Assembly (NCBI RefSeq): GCF_027596085.1
Contig: NC_072452.1
Coordinates: forward strand, 6,826,790-6,890,789
Reading direction: 5' to 3'
Origin: Anoplopoma fimbria
Lineage: Eukaryota; Chordata; Actinopteri; Perciformes; Anoplopomatidae
DNA: 64,000 nucleotides
Both the position numbers and the translations under genes were made by a program. Below, one piece after another: positions 1 to 11,283 of the stretch (position 1 is the first letter of the stretch; the number at the start of each line of letters is the position of its first letter). The notes under the pieces are model-generated. The model was not told where the DNA came from. It did not search any database and was given only the letters and a program-made list of their open reading frames with translations.

Positions 1-42
1 AAAGAAATCTATGACTGATACTCACATCGTGTCTCCTCTTAG

Positions 43-1830
43 CTCATTGATCACCTGCTGGCAGGAATAGAGGACGTGGTTGGCTACTGGGGGCAGCACT
101 ACTGGAAAGACAAGTTAGTTTTTTTTACATTTTCTTCAACCTTGTGTGTGTGCATGTGTTTCTCCTAAAAGTTTTTGCAAGCCCATAATAATAGGACCTG
201 AAATGACCAGTAGGTGGCAGCAAATACATGCAAAAGTCCCTGATCATGTACCAGACAGGAATAATAATGTAAACTGGTTACTGAAATGTATTTTGTGTGT
301 TGGTGTGTGTGTGAGATTTGAGCAGTTCAACAGCAAGTACCTTAGGCGTTTCCTAATCCGTGAGGATCACCAGGCTCGCTCCAGCATCCTCAGAGTTTAC
401 CAGGAGCTAGAGAGGAGGGAGCAGAGAGGAGACGAGGAGGCACCACCACTGTGAGAACACATATTTTTACTTTTTGTCGGCGACCCTGTGTGTGCTAATT
501 CAAATCCATAACAAGTTCTTTTACAAGTTTGTAAGAATCCCTTACTGCATCTGCATCTGTTTAGAAGTCAAAAGTTACAGAATATCTCTGCCTACCACAT
601 CAATTCCCAGGAATCGTCCTACTGAAAACCCCAATCAAGCCACTGAGTTTTTGGCTAAATGGATGTGAATATTCCCACCTCACTTTTAGGGTGGACCCTC
701 TCTCCCAGAGCCGCTCCCTCTTACCAGAGGAGATGGAAAGCATCAGGCGTATTCTCTCCAGAAACCTTCAAAACTTCAGCAACAAGGTAAATTCACAGTG
801 TTGGTATTTTTATGAAGGGATCAGTGAACGTGGACTTTGTTATTTTAACCTACTGTTTGGGTTCATGAATAAGTTGTGACTCCAGCAGACACCAGCTTAC
901 AGCAGGCACAGTTTGCACCATTACGGCATCACGGACAAACCAAGAAAGCCTCTTCACAGACACCAGAGTCTGGGAGAGAGAAGCACAAATAATGCACAGG
1001 TAAGTAGTGTATCCATGTGAACACATAAACAAAATATCCTCAAAAATGTCTTGCAAAAAAGGTTTTATAATCGTCTTAGGATATCATTTCAAAACCAACC
1101 AATTACTGTTTGCTCTTACTTCTCATTTAAGCACTTTAAAAGAGAGTGACATTTATTTATGACAAAATGTGTCACCATTAGAGCTTTATTGAATTAAATG
1201 GTTTCATCGAACTGATTTACTTAAAATGACTTAAACACTAAATTAAGACTTGATATGATTTCAAATAACCTTTTGGCTTTTAGATTATCAAGCACATGGA
1301 GCAATCTATATGTTGTACTATATACTTCCATTGTGACAGGGGGAGGATGGAGAGTTCAATGGCTCACGCAGAGGGAGAGCAGGACTATGCAGGTCTCACA
1401 CAGGTAAAGTGAAAGATATACATATACAAAAAAAACACATATTAAACTAAATGGGCAGTTTTGTCTCTCCGCTCAAGCTTCCAGTACTCACTAAAAACAC
1501 AGGCTAAGAATATAGACACGTCGTAAGATTGTCTATCGTCTCTCCACACCCTGACCTTTGACCCTGACAACTATGGTGTGACTATTCTTTGACTTTGTTG
1601 GTCTTGAGCTCACTGCAGCCTCTCATCTCTTGACAGTTTGCTCCATGAGCCCGAGGCCTGTCCTCCTGGACCCATCAGCCCCAGTTCCTTCAGCTCAGAC
1701 CAGAGGACCAGCTGATCCACAATCTCCTGCTGCCAGAGAGGAGCAGATCTCTCTGCAACATCAAGCACCTGTGGGAAGAACGCCAAAGAAACAACTCAGC
1801 TTTGTCCTGGAGAGCGAGAAGCAGCAATGA
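43..1830 (+). CDS. slc9a2: Plasma-membrane Na+/H+ exchanger (NHE2/NHE4 type), C-terminal exons only
   Basis: Six coding exons are visible: 43-113, 316-450, 690-786, 889-999, 1340-1403 and 1637-1830 (TGA 1828-1830). Phases agree across every junction, with AG/GT borders. The gene starts before the window, so the 12-helix transporter domain is missing. The first exon reads [17 protein letters not shown], the conserved cytoplasmic segment after the last membrane helix; exon 2 continues [17 protein letters not shown] and exon 3 carries [15 protein letters not shown]. These match the NHE2/NHE4 regulatory tail better than NHE1, NHE3 or NHE5 as I recall them. The last exons are Pro/Ser/Gln-rich and end [14 protein letters not shown]2/4 proteins exchange Na+ for H+ at the plasma membrane of epithelia; the tail binds regulators. 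The usual AIE..ETG stretch between exons 2 and 3 is not evident, so the tail is shortened. tmem182 next door supports SLC9A2/SLC9A4. The choice of NHE2 over NHE4 is an inference. Confidence 0.72.
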
Positions 1831-1989
1831 AGGCAGACCGTGAGAAGTTCAGACAGCGAGGAGAAGAAATGAAAACCAGTGAATTCAGTTATTCAAAAGT
1901 GATAAGTACCTCATATTAATTTAACCATATAATTGTGAGCTTGAGACTGGGTTGTTAAAAGGTTTCTGAAATTTCATGGATATTTTCCA

Positions 1990-1995
1990 ATTAAA
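1990..1995 (+). promoter_or_regulatory. Candidate polyadenylation signal of the NHE gene (ATTAAA)
   Basis: ATTAAA lies 160 bases after the NHE stop codon, in AT-rich sequence, and is followed by T-rich sequence near 2037. It is the common single-base variant of AATAAA. Use is inferred. Confidence 0.4.
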
Positions 1996-2500
1996 ACGTG
2001 TAAAATGTATGAAATAATTCACCTTCTGGTTTCATCATTTTTTAAGTGTTTGCCAGCTCTGTGTTTCACCTCATGAACACCTTTGCTGGAGGTTGAAGGG
2101 TAATTTGCAGCTCTGGTCTAATACATTTTCAAAGTGGCGCTCAAAATGTTACACCCACCTCAGAAATACCTTGCAGTCATGAAGGCTAACACTCGCTGTC
2201 CACATAACAAGCACACACACACAAACCAATCCACCGGTAATTTGACGAGGACAGGCTTACTGCTTCCTAAAATAACTCCTGCCCCCCCGCCTGACCCCCT
2301 CGGTTACTGGAGCTTCTTGTCCCCCACAGCTCCCAGCATGCCAGGGAGTGGCTGGGAGAGCCCGACTGTTTTCTTTTAGGTCTGGGGCTGGGCAGAGGGT
2401 GGCAGAGTGGACACCAGTGAGGAGCCGAGGAGTGATTGACCTGAAGCTGACTAAAAGCTGAGGAGAAGGAGCACAGTGAAGGCGGTTTTAGGCCGGAGTT

Positions 2501-4892
2501 ATGAGGGTGGGAGCTGCGACCCTGGCTGGGGGGATATTTGGGGTATTAGGGACTCTGTGTTTCTTCCTTGCCTTTGGAACGGACTACTGGCTGGTTGCCA
2601 GTGACAACTGTGGACCGTATACATGGCCGACACAAACAACACTGACCCAAGATGCCAATGGGACTGAGGTAGGAGAGAAACGTGTGCACATATTGTATAT
2701 TCACTAACACAAACCCTTGCAGTGAATGCAAACCTGACTGCTGTCAGAGTCGGTCAGTGACGTCCAACTAAACAAATGCATGTAATAATAGTCACAACAT
2801 CACATGTGAGAACCACAAAATGCCCAACGTGGAATCTGATCAGACGCTGTGTACACTGCAGTATGCACGCGATGCCACTATAAGATATTTAAAGCTGCAC
2901 CAAAATAACTTTTTGTAAAGTTGGAGGACTCACAGACCAATTCAATGCAGCAGAGATCAATGCATCCCACACTGACTTTTAGTTTGACTTAAGTGACTTT
3001 TAGTATGAGTCCAGCTCCCAGAACATTTGATCCTACATTTCCCATAATGCATCCAATAACAACTTTTTATCTATGTCTGGTTAACAATTCAATTCAATTC
3101 AGTTTATTTTGTATAGCCCAGAATCACAAATTACAAATTTGCCTCAGAGGGCTTTACAATCTGTACACATGCGACATCCTCTGTCCCGGAACCCTACCCT
3201 ACCCTGGTTAACAATCTTTCAAGCATAATTTTATAAAACAGCTATATTTCTCCATAATGCTTCACGTGAGCACATCCATGCTTAAACAAAATGCTATATT
3301 AGCATGCTAACATTCTCGCAATGAAAATGTTAGCACACTGAGGTTAAGAAGATATTTATTCATTCAATGTTTTAGCATGGTAGCATTTGCCTATTAGCAC
3401 AAAATACAAAGTACAGCTGAGACTGATGGGATATTCATTAGTTTGATGACATCATCTGAGTTTTTTCTCAGACTTGACAAAGAACCTCAAGAGCAATCAT
3501 TATTGCTCTACACTGCCTGTGTAGTACAGCAATAGTCAGCTGATCCTCTTGTGAAAACTCGGTGCAGTGCCCCTTTTAATTTCCCAGTTTATTCTTCTAC
3601 GCCACATTTTCTGAGAAAGTTCACAAAATGCAAAGTAAGGGGTATATTTATAAAAGCTGATCCCGGATGAACTTCTCCGCAACGCCACAGCACAACAGTC
3701 TTTCATTTTCAATAAAAGAGGACGATTAAAGTTGCCGTGTGTTATTCAGCGCCATCAATCATGTTTCTGACAAGCAAATGGAGAGTATCGCTCATGCTTG
3801 TTTCATAAGTCCCCTCTCGAAAACCTCACAGAGGAGCAGGCCATAATCAGAACCACGTTTGATGCCAGGGGACCGCTGAAGCACAGAACCACACAGAGCG
3901 GCTAACAGAGACGTCGTTGACAAAGCTGACAGACATTAAAATTCATCCATCTCCAGACATTTGAGGTTCCATCTCTCTCTGTTTCGTGTGCTGATGTCTG
4001 TCTCTCTCTCCCATTTAGATCCAGTTAGTTGAAACTGTCACATCTTCTCCTCCATCTCTCGCTCTGCACCACGAGGGCTTCTTCTGGCGATGTGGTTTTC
4101 AGGTGGAGCCCACAGCGCATGAAACGCTGGCCACTCTCTTCAGTATGTACGCATTCTAAGGCGGCAAAAGGTCTTTGTTGGAGTTTGTCCAATGTGGTTG
4201 CATGTCTCATACTAAGCAGTGTGGTCTGCTTGTCATGCTAACAAATGCAGGAAAGAAAAATGTCTATAATTTGGATATTTGACGGAATATATATTCAGGA
4301 GCAGAGCTTTAAGAATGTGTTGCCGTTTAGTTCGGTTTGTGTGTTTTTTTTGGCTTTTCTCTACATTGTTTTCTTTCACTCTGCTTGTTGTTGTTGGGTT
4401 TTTTTCTCAGCCATAAAATACTTTTCTCTCTTTTTTTTCATATAGCAAACCAGCCAGAATCCAAGGTGTGCATCTATGGTTACCTCTTCCCTCTGCCTAT
4501 TGCACTTGGACAGGTGCCTCATCCAAGTTATGATGCTACAGCAGGTAACACAATCTCTCTAATCTTTACGATCAGGTGACAAACTAAAGGAAACAAACTG
4601 TACAAATAAAAGAAAGTGAAGGTGCAGGTGCTTTCATAAATGGCACATTGTGGCTTAATGAATGGCAGTGCCACAGACTTGAAGCTGTTCAGGAGTTTTT
4701 AGCTTAACTCAAACTGTATATACACACACAGGCACACACACTTTATGCTGTTGTGTCATGGCTTTAAAGAGCATAAATTACTGGGAAATAAGAGTACATA
4801 TTTCTTATTAATCATCCATACAAATCAAGCTCATAGCTAGAATTTTAGAAATACCGAGATCATGGGTCAAAGTCTCCCAATGTAACCCCCAC

Positions 4893-4951
<59 letters not shown>

Positions 4952-6431
4952 ACACACACGTATGCACATTCCCAAATGAAAGTCCCTGCACTGCCAAAAA
5001 TAAGAATCTGGTGGAGAAATTATTAATAATTTATATAGGTATTGGCCTAAAAGTAGTCATTAATTATTCAAAAAGTACTGCGTGTGTTTTTGTAAGGAAT
5101 AGTTTGAAATTTTGGGAAGTACACTCACAATATTAACTTTCTTTTCAAGAGTTAGATAATAAGATTGCCACAACTCTCATGTATTTAAATATGAAGCTAC
5201 AACCAGAAGGTGCTTAGACACAGTTAGTGTCACCAAAACTGTTTCCCAATGCTTCCAGTCTTTATGCTATGCTAGGTATCTCCTGGCAGTAGTTTCCTTA
5301 AGTATTTAATAGACACATATGAGAGGTAGGCTACCAATTTAAACTCTTAAGGCTGCTACAAAAACTGTCAAACATTGTATTTAACAGTCAAATCTTACTC
5401 CACTTACAGTACCAGTCAAAAGTTTGGACACACCTTCTCATTCAATGTTTTTTCTTTATTTTAATTTTTTTCTACATTGTAGATTAATATTGAAGACATC
5501 CAAACTATGAAGGAACACATATGGAATTATGTGGTAAACAAACAAATGCTCAACAAACCAGAATATGTTTTATATTTTACATTCTTCAAAGTAGTTGAAT
5601 GAGAAGGTTTGTCCAAACTTTTGACTGGTACTGTAAGTTGGCCAAATTTGCAAAAAACATGCTCCAGCACCAAAACCACCATGCTAAATACACAGATAGG
5701 AAGTGTAACTGCTCTGATGGTGGCCTGTTTGTATGGCTTGCAGTGTTTCGGGGTTTCTGGACCGTGCTGATAATCCTTGGCCTGGTCGCAGCTCTAACTG
5801 GAGGCTTCCTCTTGGTCTGCGGTGTCCCCTTCGTCAGCCACAAACTGTACAAGCTGGGCGGCGCTTTCCTCATCGCTGCTGGTAAAATATAGTCTGAATG
5901 TGTGTGGTGTTTATGACCATGGTAGTCATCTGCAGCGTGAAATAGGCTGTCAGGGGAATAAGTGAATGCACAGACACAAACACATGTTGCAGCCATTGCT
6001 ACTGTCAGCTGTTCATAACTGTCACATGACAAACGACACACAGGGCAGCAGATGTCCCTAAGTGGCGGCGTAGCTATAACAACAGCATGTTTAAACACTG
6101 CTGCCGTGGTAACAGTGGAGATGAGTTGGAGCTGCATTCCTCTGGTGTTACTCAGCAGCAGTGATAGCCTCTATCTGTGTCTCCCTGATACTCCTCATAT
6201 CCCTCCCCAGCCTGCTTGTTCCTGTTCACGCTGCTGCTCTACGTGCTGTGGATGGAGGTGATGGACGTGAAGCGCTACGTCCTGCAGGAGCGTGGAGAGG
6301 CGTGTCCCAACGCGCAGGTGTCCGTGCTCTACGGCCTGTCGTTCATGGTGGCGGCTGCCGGCGTGCCTCTGGAGCTCGTCTCTGGGATGGTCTTCATGCT
6401 GGTGGGACGAGCGCTGCGGGCCAGCAAGTGA
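2501..6431 (+). CDS. tmem182: Transmembrane protein 182, complete in five exons
   Basis: Coding exons are 2501-2668, 4019-4142, 4446-4544, 5744-5881 and 6211-6431 (stop TGA 6429-6431), all with AG/GT borders and consistent phases. The product is 249 residues; human TMEM182 is 229. Start MRVGAATLAGGIFGVLG leads straight into membrane helix 1 (about 8-28). The first extracellular loop has an N53-G-T glycosylation sequon and the claudin-family block HHEGFFWRC (W79, C81), then TNQPESKVC. Helix 2 is about 135-160 (FRGFWTVLIILG), helix 3 about 171-192, helix 4 about 213-243, ending LVGRALRASK. Exon order and block matches to human TMEM182 are clear along the whole length. TMEM182 is a muscle- and fat-enriched surface protein reported to act with integrin beta-1 and restrain myogenesis; that role is family knowledge. 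Intron 1 holds a LINE-tail insertion and intron 3 a CA repeat, a fold-back element and a Tc1-like miniature element. Whether this is the teleost a or b copy is unresolved. Confidence 0.93.
3089..3203 (-). mobile_element. Short LINE/SINE 3'-end insertion with 12-bp target-site duplication
   Basis: On the minus strand the piece ends with an AATAAA-like motif followed by a TTGAA-type tandem tail, as in teleost LINE or SINE 3' ends. It is bounded by identical CTGGTTAACAAT at 3077-3088 and 3204-3215, which marks a target-primed insertion. It is only 115 bp, so 5'-truncated. It sits in intron 1 of tmem182. Confidence 0.7.
3285..3475 (+). repeat. TTAGCATGCTAAC-type teleost interspersed repeat, copy 1
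   Basis: The block has inverted TTAGCATGCTAACATT-like motifs and then GTACAGCTGAGACTGATGGG. The same order of motifs recurs near 17700-17885, so this is a dispersed family. No coding capacity is visible. Confidence 0.55.
4895..4949 (+). repeat. (CA)n microsatellite
   Basis: About 27 CA units in intron 3 of tmem182. Confidence 0.95.
5096..5335 (+). mobile_element. Fold-back non-autonomous element, copy 1
   Basis: The left arm starts GGAATAGTTTGAAATTTTGG and runs through GAGTTAGAT and GAAGCTACA. The right arm carries CCAGTCTTTATGCTATGCTA, which is the reversed arm. The same sequence in reverse orientation occurs at 28075-28480. I recognise it as a very common teleost interspersed element, here decayed and in intron 3 of tmem182. 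Confidence 0.55.
5407..5633 (+). mobile_element. Tc1-like miniature inverted-repeat element (227 bp)
   Basis: The element begins CAGTACCAGTCAAAAGTTTG and ends with the reverse complement of the same sequence. The terminal repeats match over about 39 bp with one mismatch. TA dinucleotides flank it at 5405-5406 and 5634-5635, the Tc1/mariner target duplication. There is no transposase, so it is an internally deleted copy. It lies 108 bp before exon 4 of tmem182. Confidence 0.88.
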
Positions 6432-9281
6432 GCTTGCCATTTGGCCTGCAGGGGAAGAGAGGACTGACCTTTTTTTTATGTCTCGCACTGGGACTGAGCA
6501 GCACACATGTGGCATGTAAATACTGGCTGCAACTACACAATCAATATCACAGCACCACCCTTTGGAAGCCAAGTAGCATGCAGGCAGAGACACAGATGTT
6601 CAGTTTGCCATCACTTGCTTTGCTTTATTTCCATAAAACTCACTAATTAGGCCTACTATAGAATAATATTAGCACAATAAGTTTGTGTGAAATTTGCATT
6701 AAGGAGCAATTGATGATTATTTTTATTTAAACAATATTGAATGATATCCGACTGCCATTCAACAGATTTATTTCTTTGTTATTAATGTTACAATTTGTGA
6801 GTCCATAGAGTGCAAAGTGAGAGATGTATGAGTGAACCAGCTGTGTCCTCTGTCCTGATTTTGGCACATGATCAAAGTAGTCTAGCCAGAGCGAAGAGAT
6901 GTGGGAGGGAAGAATGGGTGGATGGACTGGAGACAGAAATGGTTGGTTTGAAATGAGGATGGAGGATGGGGGTGAATCGGGAGAGCGTCACATATAAGGA
7001 GGGGGGGGAGAATTGGTGCTTTTAGGGGGCACAAGGGGGCTTTGAGAAAAACAGCTGTTTGTGGGTTTAGGTTGGTGTACAGCAGGCCAGCCACCTGCCT
7101 CCTTCACCCAAATCACATATCAGTCCCTTAGTGAAAATCTTCATGCTTTCTCTGTTCTGCCCGCTTCTGTTCTGTTTCTCACACAAACTTTATGATATTG
7201 ATATGATAATCGATTGGCACAGACAAAATGTCCCACACCTTTAAATGGGAAGCACAGACTTGTACCGTAACTGCTACAATATTAAATCATCCTGCTTTTT
7301 CATTGGTCTGAATCGGCAGCGCGTGGAAAGAAGGGGGGGGGATGTGTGCTTCAAAGACCTCACTGATCAAAAGCATTAAAAACACATGTTCAATCACACA
7401 CATACACACATGCTGTGATCTAACTGTCTAGAACACCCCCGTGTTAATTATTGAAATGTATCCAACCTATGTTGAGACATTGTAATGCTGTATTAGCCAC
7501 CAAATGCTAAACTGCTCAACTGAGTTTTCCTATAATGTCAGAGGCACATTGTAGTCTTTAACATGATTGTTATTGGTAAGTTAACATGTTTTTCTTATGT
7601 CTGTAATGGTAATTTATGATAAACATGACAGATATATGATATATGGAACATTTTGTGTCATTTGTCTGCAACAGCTTGATAGCTGCCTTGCTTGGCTTGG
7701 AAACTTTTGAACAGTTTTAATGTCAATGAGACCTTCATGATAAACACATGTCTATAAACTTCTAAATAAATAACATCTCTGTTCATCTTTGAAGCTGTGA
7801 ATTCTAATATTTGAGCTCAGTTGTAATCGAATAGCCTTTTTAACCACAAAAAAACTCCACTCCTGTTCTGAAGAAGCCTTAAAAAGTAGAAAGATAAATA
7901 AAGTGATAAAAAAACCAACCTGTAACTCAATCTGAAGAATCTGAGGTGTGCAATTTAAAATAGTACTGTTTGTTGAGAGATGAAGCTGCATACATTTAAA
8001 GATACAGAAAGAAAAACCGCAAGGAGAGGGATAATTTTCTCTTTACTGCCTCTGAAATCTCTACCACCATCTCGAGACAATGGAGGGAAATGAAATGTGG
8101 TTTGTGGTTTATTTAAATTACGTTTAAAATCTCAACAGCAACATGTCCCCCAATGCCTCACTTACTAATCCACAGACCTCACTGCAAACAATTATTCATT
8201 TAAAGTATTTTAACATTTTCTACTTGTCCCGATCTGTTGACAGCAAGATCTGTATTACTCTAACCAGAACATTGTTTATGGAAAGATCACATCACTGCTT
8301 TTCATATTACTCAATGCTTTAAACGCCACCCAAAAAATCCCTTTGACCTCTTCTGATTTGAGGTGGCTACAGCATATCAGCATCTTCTACAGTAAGAAAG
8401 ATTAGGATAATTAGTTTTTTAAAGCAAGTGACGGAACAACAGCAATTGGAAAAGGCTACATCTTCTGATTGAAGTATATATGAGCTCATTTCAGCTGAAC
8501 AATTTCAGTTTTATACTTTTATCGGTACAGAAGTGACAGTTAAGGTTTAACCCCTTAAAGGATGTAAACACGTCAGTTGGATTATAAGAACTGAAAGGAG
8601 TTGTAGTGCCATTTTAATTGTCAACACTAAAAGGAGTTGTAGAATCAGTTTCTGCTGAGACACTCAAAAAGGAATTGGAAATTTCAGTTGCGATGTAAGT
8701 ACTGAAAGCATTTGAGGCGGCAGTGAGAGTTTAACAATGAAGAAAGAGGGGATTAAAGGTGAGCAATGAACAGCTGGTGTTACTTTTAATGCTTTTTCTC
8801 TTTCTGAAGTCGTACAAGTGCCAAAATAAGAATACTGAGAGCGACTGGCAGCAGCTAAGTCAAAGCCTATGACTTATAGTCGCCGATAGGCCAGCAGTGG
8901 TAAATGAGAGGCCAGTGGTGTGCTTGTCACTGACATTCCTACTAACTTACAAGCCATAAGTTTGGGACCATCTTATCCACAGCACTGCTGACAGTCCTGT
9001 ATGCTTCTCATTGCAAAGTTTAAAGAGGCAGCTGTGCATTGATCTTTAATGGAGATGGGGAAGTTTACCAGTGTACAACTTCCCAGGCAATGCTGGCTCT
9101 GAGGATTGCTGAGAACTGTAGTGTAGCCTTCCCAGTGATGGGGCTACAATATTAAGTTCGCTCCTCTGGATTAAAAGTCACAGGGTAATTGAAGTTAAAA
9201 GGGAAAATCGCCAGAGGAGCATAACAAATAACATGGAAATCTGACATTTAGGTTTATATTTTTTTCATCATTTACTAGTGG
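6432..9281. other. tmem182 3' flank without a gene
   Basis: The start should be tmem182 3' UTR. AATAAA hexamers occur at 7765-7770 and 7897-7902, but neither can be tied to the gene. An octamer ATTTGCAT is at 6692-6699. From about 8585 to 8715 there is a weak tandem pattern (see separate entry). Otherwise the DNA is unique, moderately AT-rich and without convincing ORFs. Confidence 0.6.
8585..8715 (+). repeat. Degenerate tandem repeat, ACTGAAAGGAGTTG type
   Basis: The words ACTGAAAGGAGTTGTAG, ACTAAAAGGAGTTGTAG, ACTCAAAAAGGAATTGG and ACTGAAAGCATTTGAG follow each other at steps of about 35-40 bases. The copies are diverged. Confidence 0.5.
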
Positions 9282-9298
9282 GAATATTGGCTTGTTGG

Positions 9299-9434
9299 GG
9301 CAGCACGGTGATGTGGTGGCTAGCACTGTCTTCTCACAGCAAGAAATGCCCGATGCAAGACAGGCTTCTGAACCCTGCATTCGTCAATGAGCTGGGATCC
9401 CCCGCAACCCTTAACAGGATAATGGAAAATGAAT
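9299..9434 (+). mobile_element. Truncated SINE/LINE-tail insertion with 17-bp target-site duplication
   Basis: It opens GGCAGCACGGTGATGTGGTG and closes with CCGCAACCCTTAACAGGATA and a GAAT-rich tail, a layout I recognise from many teleost genomes. Flanks GAATATTGGCTTGTTGG (9282-9298) and GAATATTGACTTGTTGG (9435-9451) differ by one base. Part of the middle is missing. Confidence 0.72.
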
Positions 9435-9538
9435 GAATATTGACTTGTTGGTGGAAAGGTCAGAGGTCAACATAATCCTTAAATTCTTATTTGGGGTCCT
9501 TACTATTCACATCAAATTTAACAGAAATCTGGCAAACA

Positions 9539-9632
9539 TTCATCTTTCATTCATCCATCTTCCGTAACCGCTTATCCAGTTAAGGGTCGCGGGGATGCTG
9601 GAGCCGATCTCAGCTGTCCATGGGCGAAGGGC
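9539..9632 (-). mobile_element. Second SINE/LINE-tail fragment, opposite orientation, with 12-bp duplication
   Basis: The sequence CATTCATCCATCTTCCGTAA leading to CCGCTTATCC and GGTCGCGGGG is the reverse of the same kind of tail seen at 9299-9434. ATCTGGCAAACA is repeated exactly at 9527-9538 and 9633-9644. Confidence 0.7.
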
Positions 9633-9974
9633 ATCTGGCAAACAGTTGTTGATATATCAAATACAGACAGCTTTGAATATCACCGTACTAAACCCCCACC
9701 TCTTGTGAGTGAGAAGTCAACAATTATGAAACAACATTATGAAATTTAAAATACAATATGAATGGAGCCACAGAGTTGTCTCTGTCTGTCTGCTGTAGAT
9801 GGTGTATGCAGTGCACATTCAAAGTCTTACTATGTGAGAATGTTACAACATACCTTAAGATATTAGTTGTTTTTTGTTGATGCTTCGGTTAAATATTCAT
9901 TTTAATCCCAAAGATGAAGTAAGATTTTTGCTGTTCCTGACTGTCTTGATTTGAATGTAGCAATGATGGATGGA

Positions 9975-10250
9975 TTACTGAGCTGCCTACAATGTACACG
10001 CCCAAGGGCCCAAAGTGTCAGGGGCCGCCTGTTCTTCACCTATAAAATGTCTCTCAAAGGGACACGTACCAACCAGGGGAGACTCATAATGATCAGAAAG
10101 AAACATAAAACAACCCCAAAGAGACACAAAATTACTACAAAGAGACACAAATTCACCTAAAAGAGAGAGAAAACTCCTACAAAGCGTCACAAAATGATCA
10201 CAAAGAGATGTGTAACGACTACAAAGAGACACAAAAAGGCAACAAAAATA
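9975..10250 (+). repeat. AAAGAGACACAAAA tandem repeat with unique leader
   Basis: A leader containing GGCCCAAAGTGTCAGGGGCC is followed by about seven diverged copies of a 20-26 bp unit built around ACTACAAAGAGACACAAAA. The open frames on both strands come from the repeat and are not genes. Confidence 0.65.
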
Positions 10251-11181
10251 GGCTAAACATCATTATGGTCTGTGTGTTTTCCCATTAACATCAGGAGGAT
10301 GGATTGATGACCAAGTACTTGTTATGGCTGTTAATCCATGCAAATTGTACTTTTTTCAGACTGATTAACAGTTGGTCCACTTCACTTAATTCATGGTTTT
10401 GCCGAGTTCCCACAATCAGCCAGCAGAGGGCCCTCCAGCTCTCCTCTTCAAAAGGAACTTCTCCCATGCATGGAGGGACGGAAGGGGGGAAATAAGAAGG
10501 AGCAGTGAGTGAAAAGGAAATGAACGTGAAGGAAAGGAAAGGAAAGGAAGCAATTACTGAGCTAGAACCCCGGCTTGTTCAGCAACTGTGGCTCCTCCTA
10601 ATCATAGTTAATTAACTCTTATGTCTCCTCCCCTGTCATCCACAACAATGGAAACACACTATCACTTCATTTAAGGAAGGAATAATCTTGCACTTGAAGT
10701 GTCAGCAATTACGGGTGTTATAATATTATGCATATGGCACAGTGAGCGTCACATGAATAAAGAAAGACATGACACGATAATAAAGTAATAAATGGTTTGC
10801 AAATTAACCCCAACAGACCCAAGGAACCCAACGAGCATACGTCTTGTTGATTAGGGGTAATGAGTGTATGTGTGTCGTATATACGCGTGGATGTATAATG
10901 CGCAGATCTGTATTTCCAGGCATGGCACCATTATACGCTGCTAATTTCCAGTATTTGCTAAAGGTCCCATGCATGTGATGTGTCAGACGGGCAAACAGCA
11001 GGATGTGGTCTCACACTAGGTAGGGCGGATTAACCCTACGTGGACCCCTCACCCCTCGTGTCCTCCGGAGCACCTGGACTGAACACTGGTGGGCTCTAAT
11101 CCAGTCAAAGAGGGGGATACACTTGGTGAGAGCTCTTTCCTTTCTTTCTCTAACCCCCTCACTGGTGAGCCTATTACCTGA

Positions 11182-11183
<2 letters not shown>
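10251..11183. other. Intergenic DNA, no gene seen
   Basis: It contains a short GGAAA tract near 10530-10550 and an octamer ATGCAAAT at 10338-10345. No ORF, tRNA or mobile-element border is supported. Confidence 0.5.
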
Positions 11184-11217
<34 letters not shown>

Positions 11218-11227
11218 CCCCAAGCAT

Positions 11228-11283
<56 letters not shown>
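11184..11283 (+). repeat. Compound (GT)n-(GT)n-(GA)n microsatellite
   Basis: GT tracts at 11184-11214 and 11229-11269 are split by GAGCCCCAAGCATG, then GA to 11283. A smaller CA tract follows at 11443-11468. Confidence 0.95.

Noticed and set aside
5599..5892. Alternative tmem182 exon 4 reading upstream through the Tc1-like element
   Set aside because: The frame is open by chance; the CAG acceptor at 5741-5743 gives the exact TMEM182 match and phase.
5586..6137. 183-codon open frame on the minus strand
   Set aside because: It is antisense to tmem182 exon 4 and the Tc1-like element, with no recognisable domain.
6195..6593. 132-codon minus-strand frame
   Set aside because: Antisense shadow of tmem182 exon 5.
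9987..10232. Antisense 81-codon frame
   Set aside because: It is the AAAGAGACACAAAA tandem repeat read in reverse.
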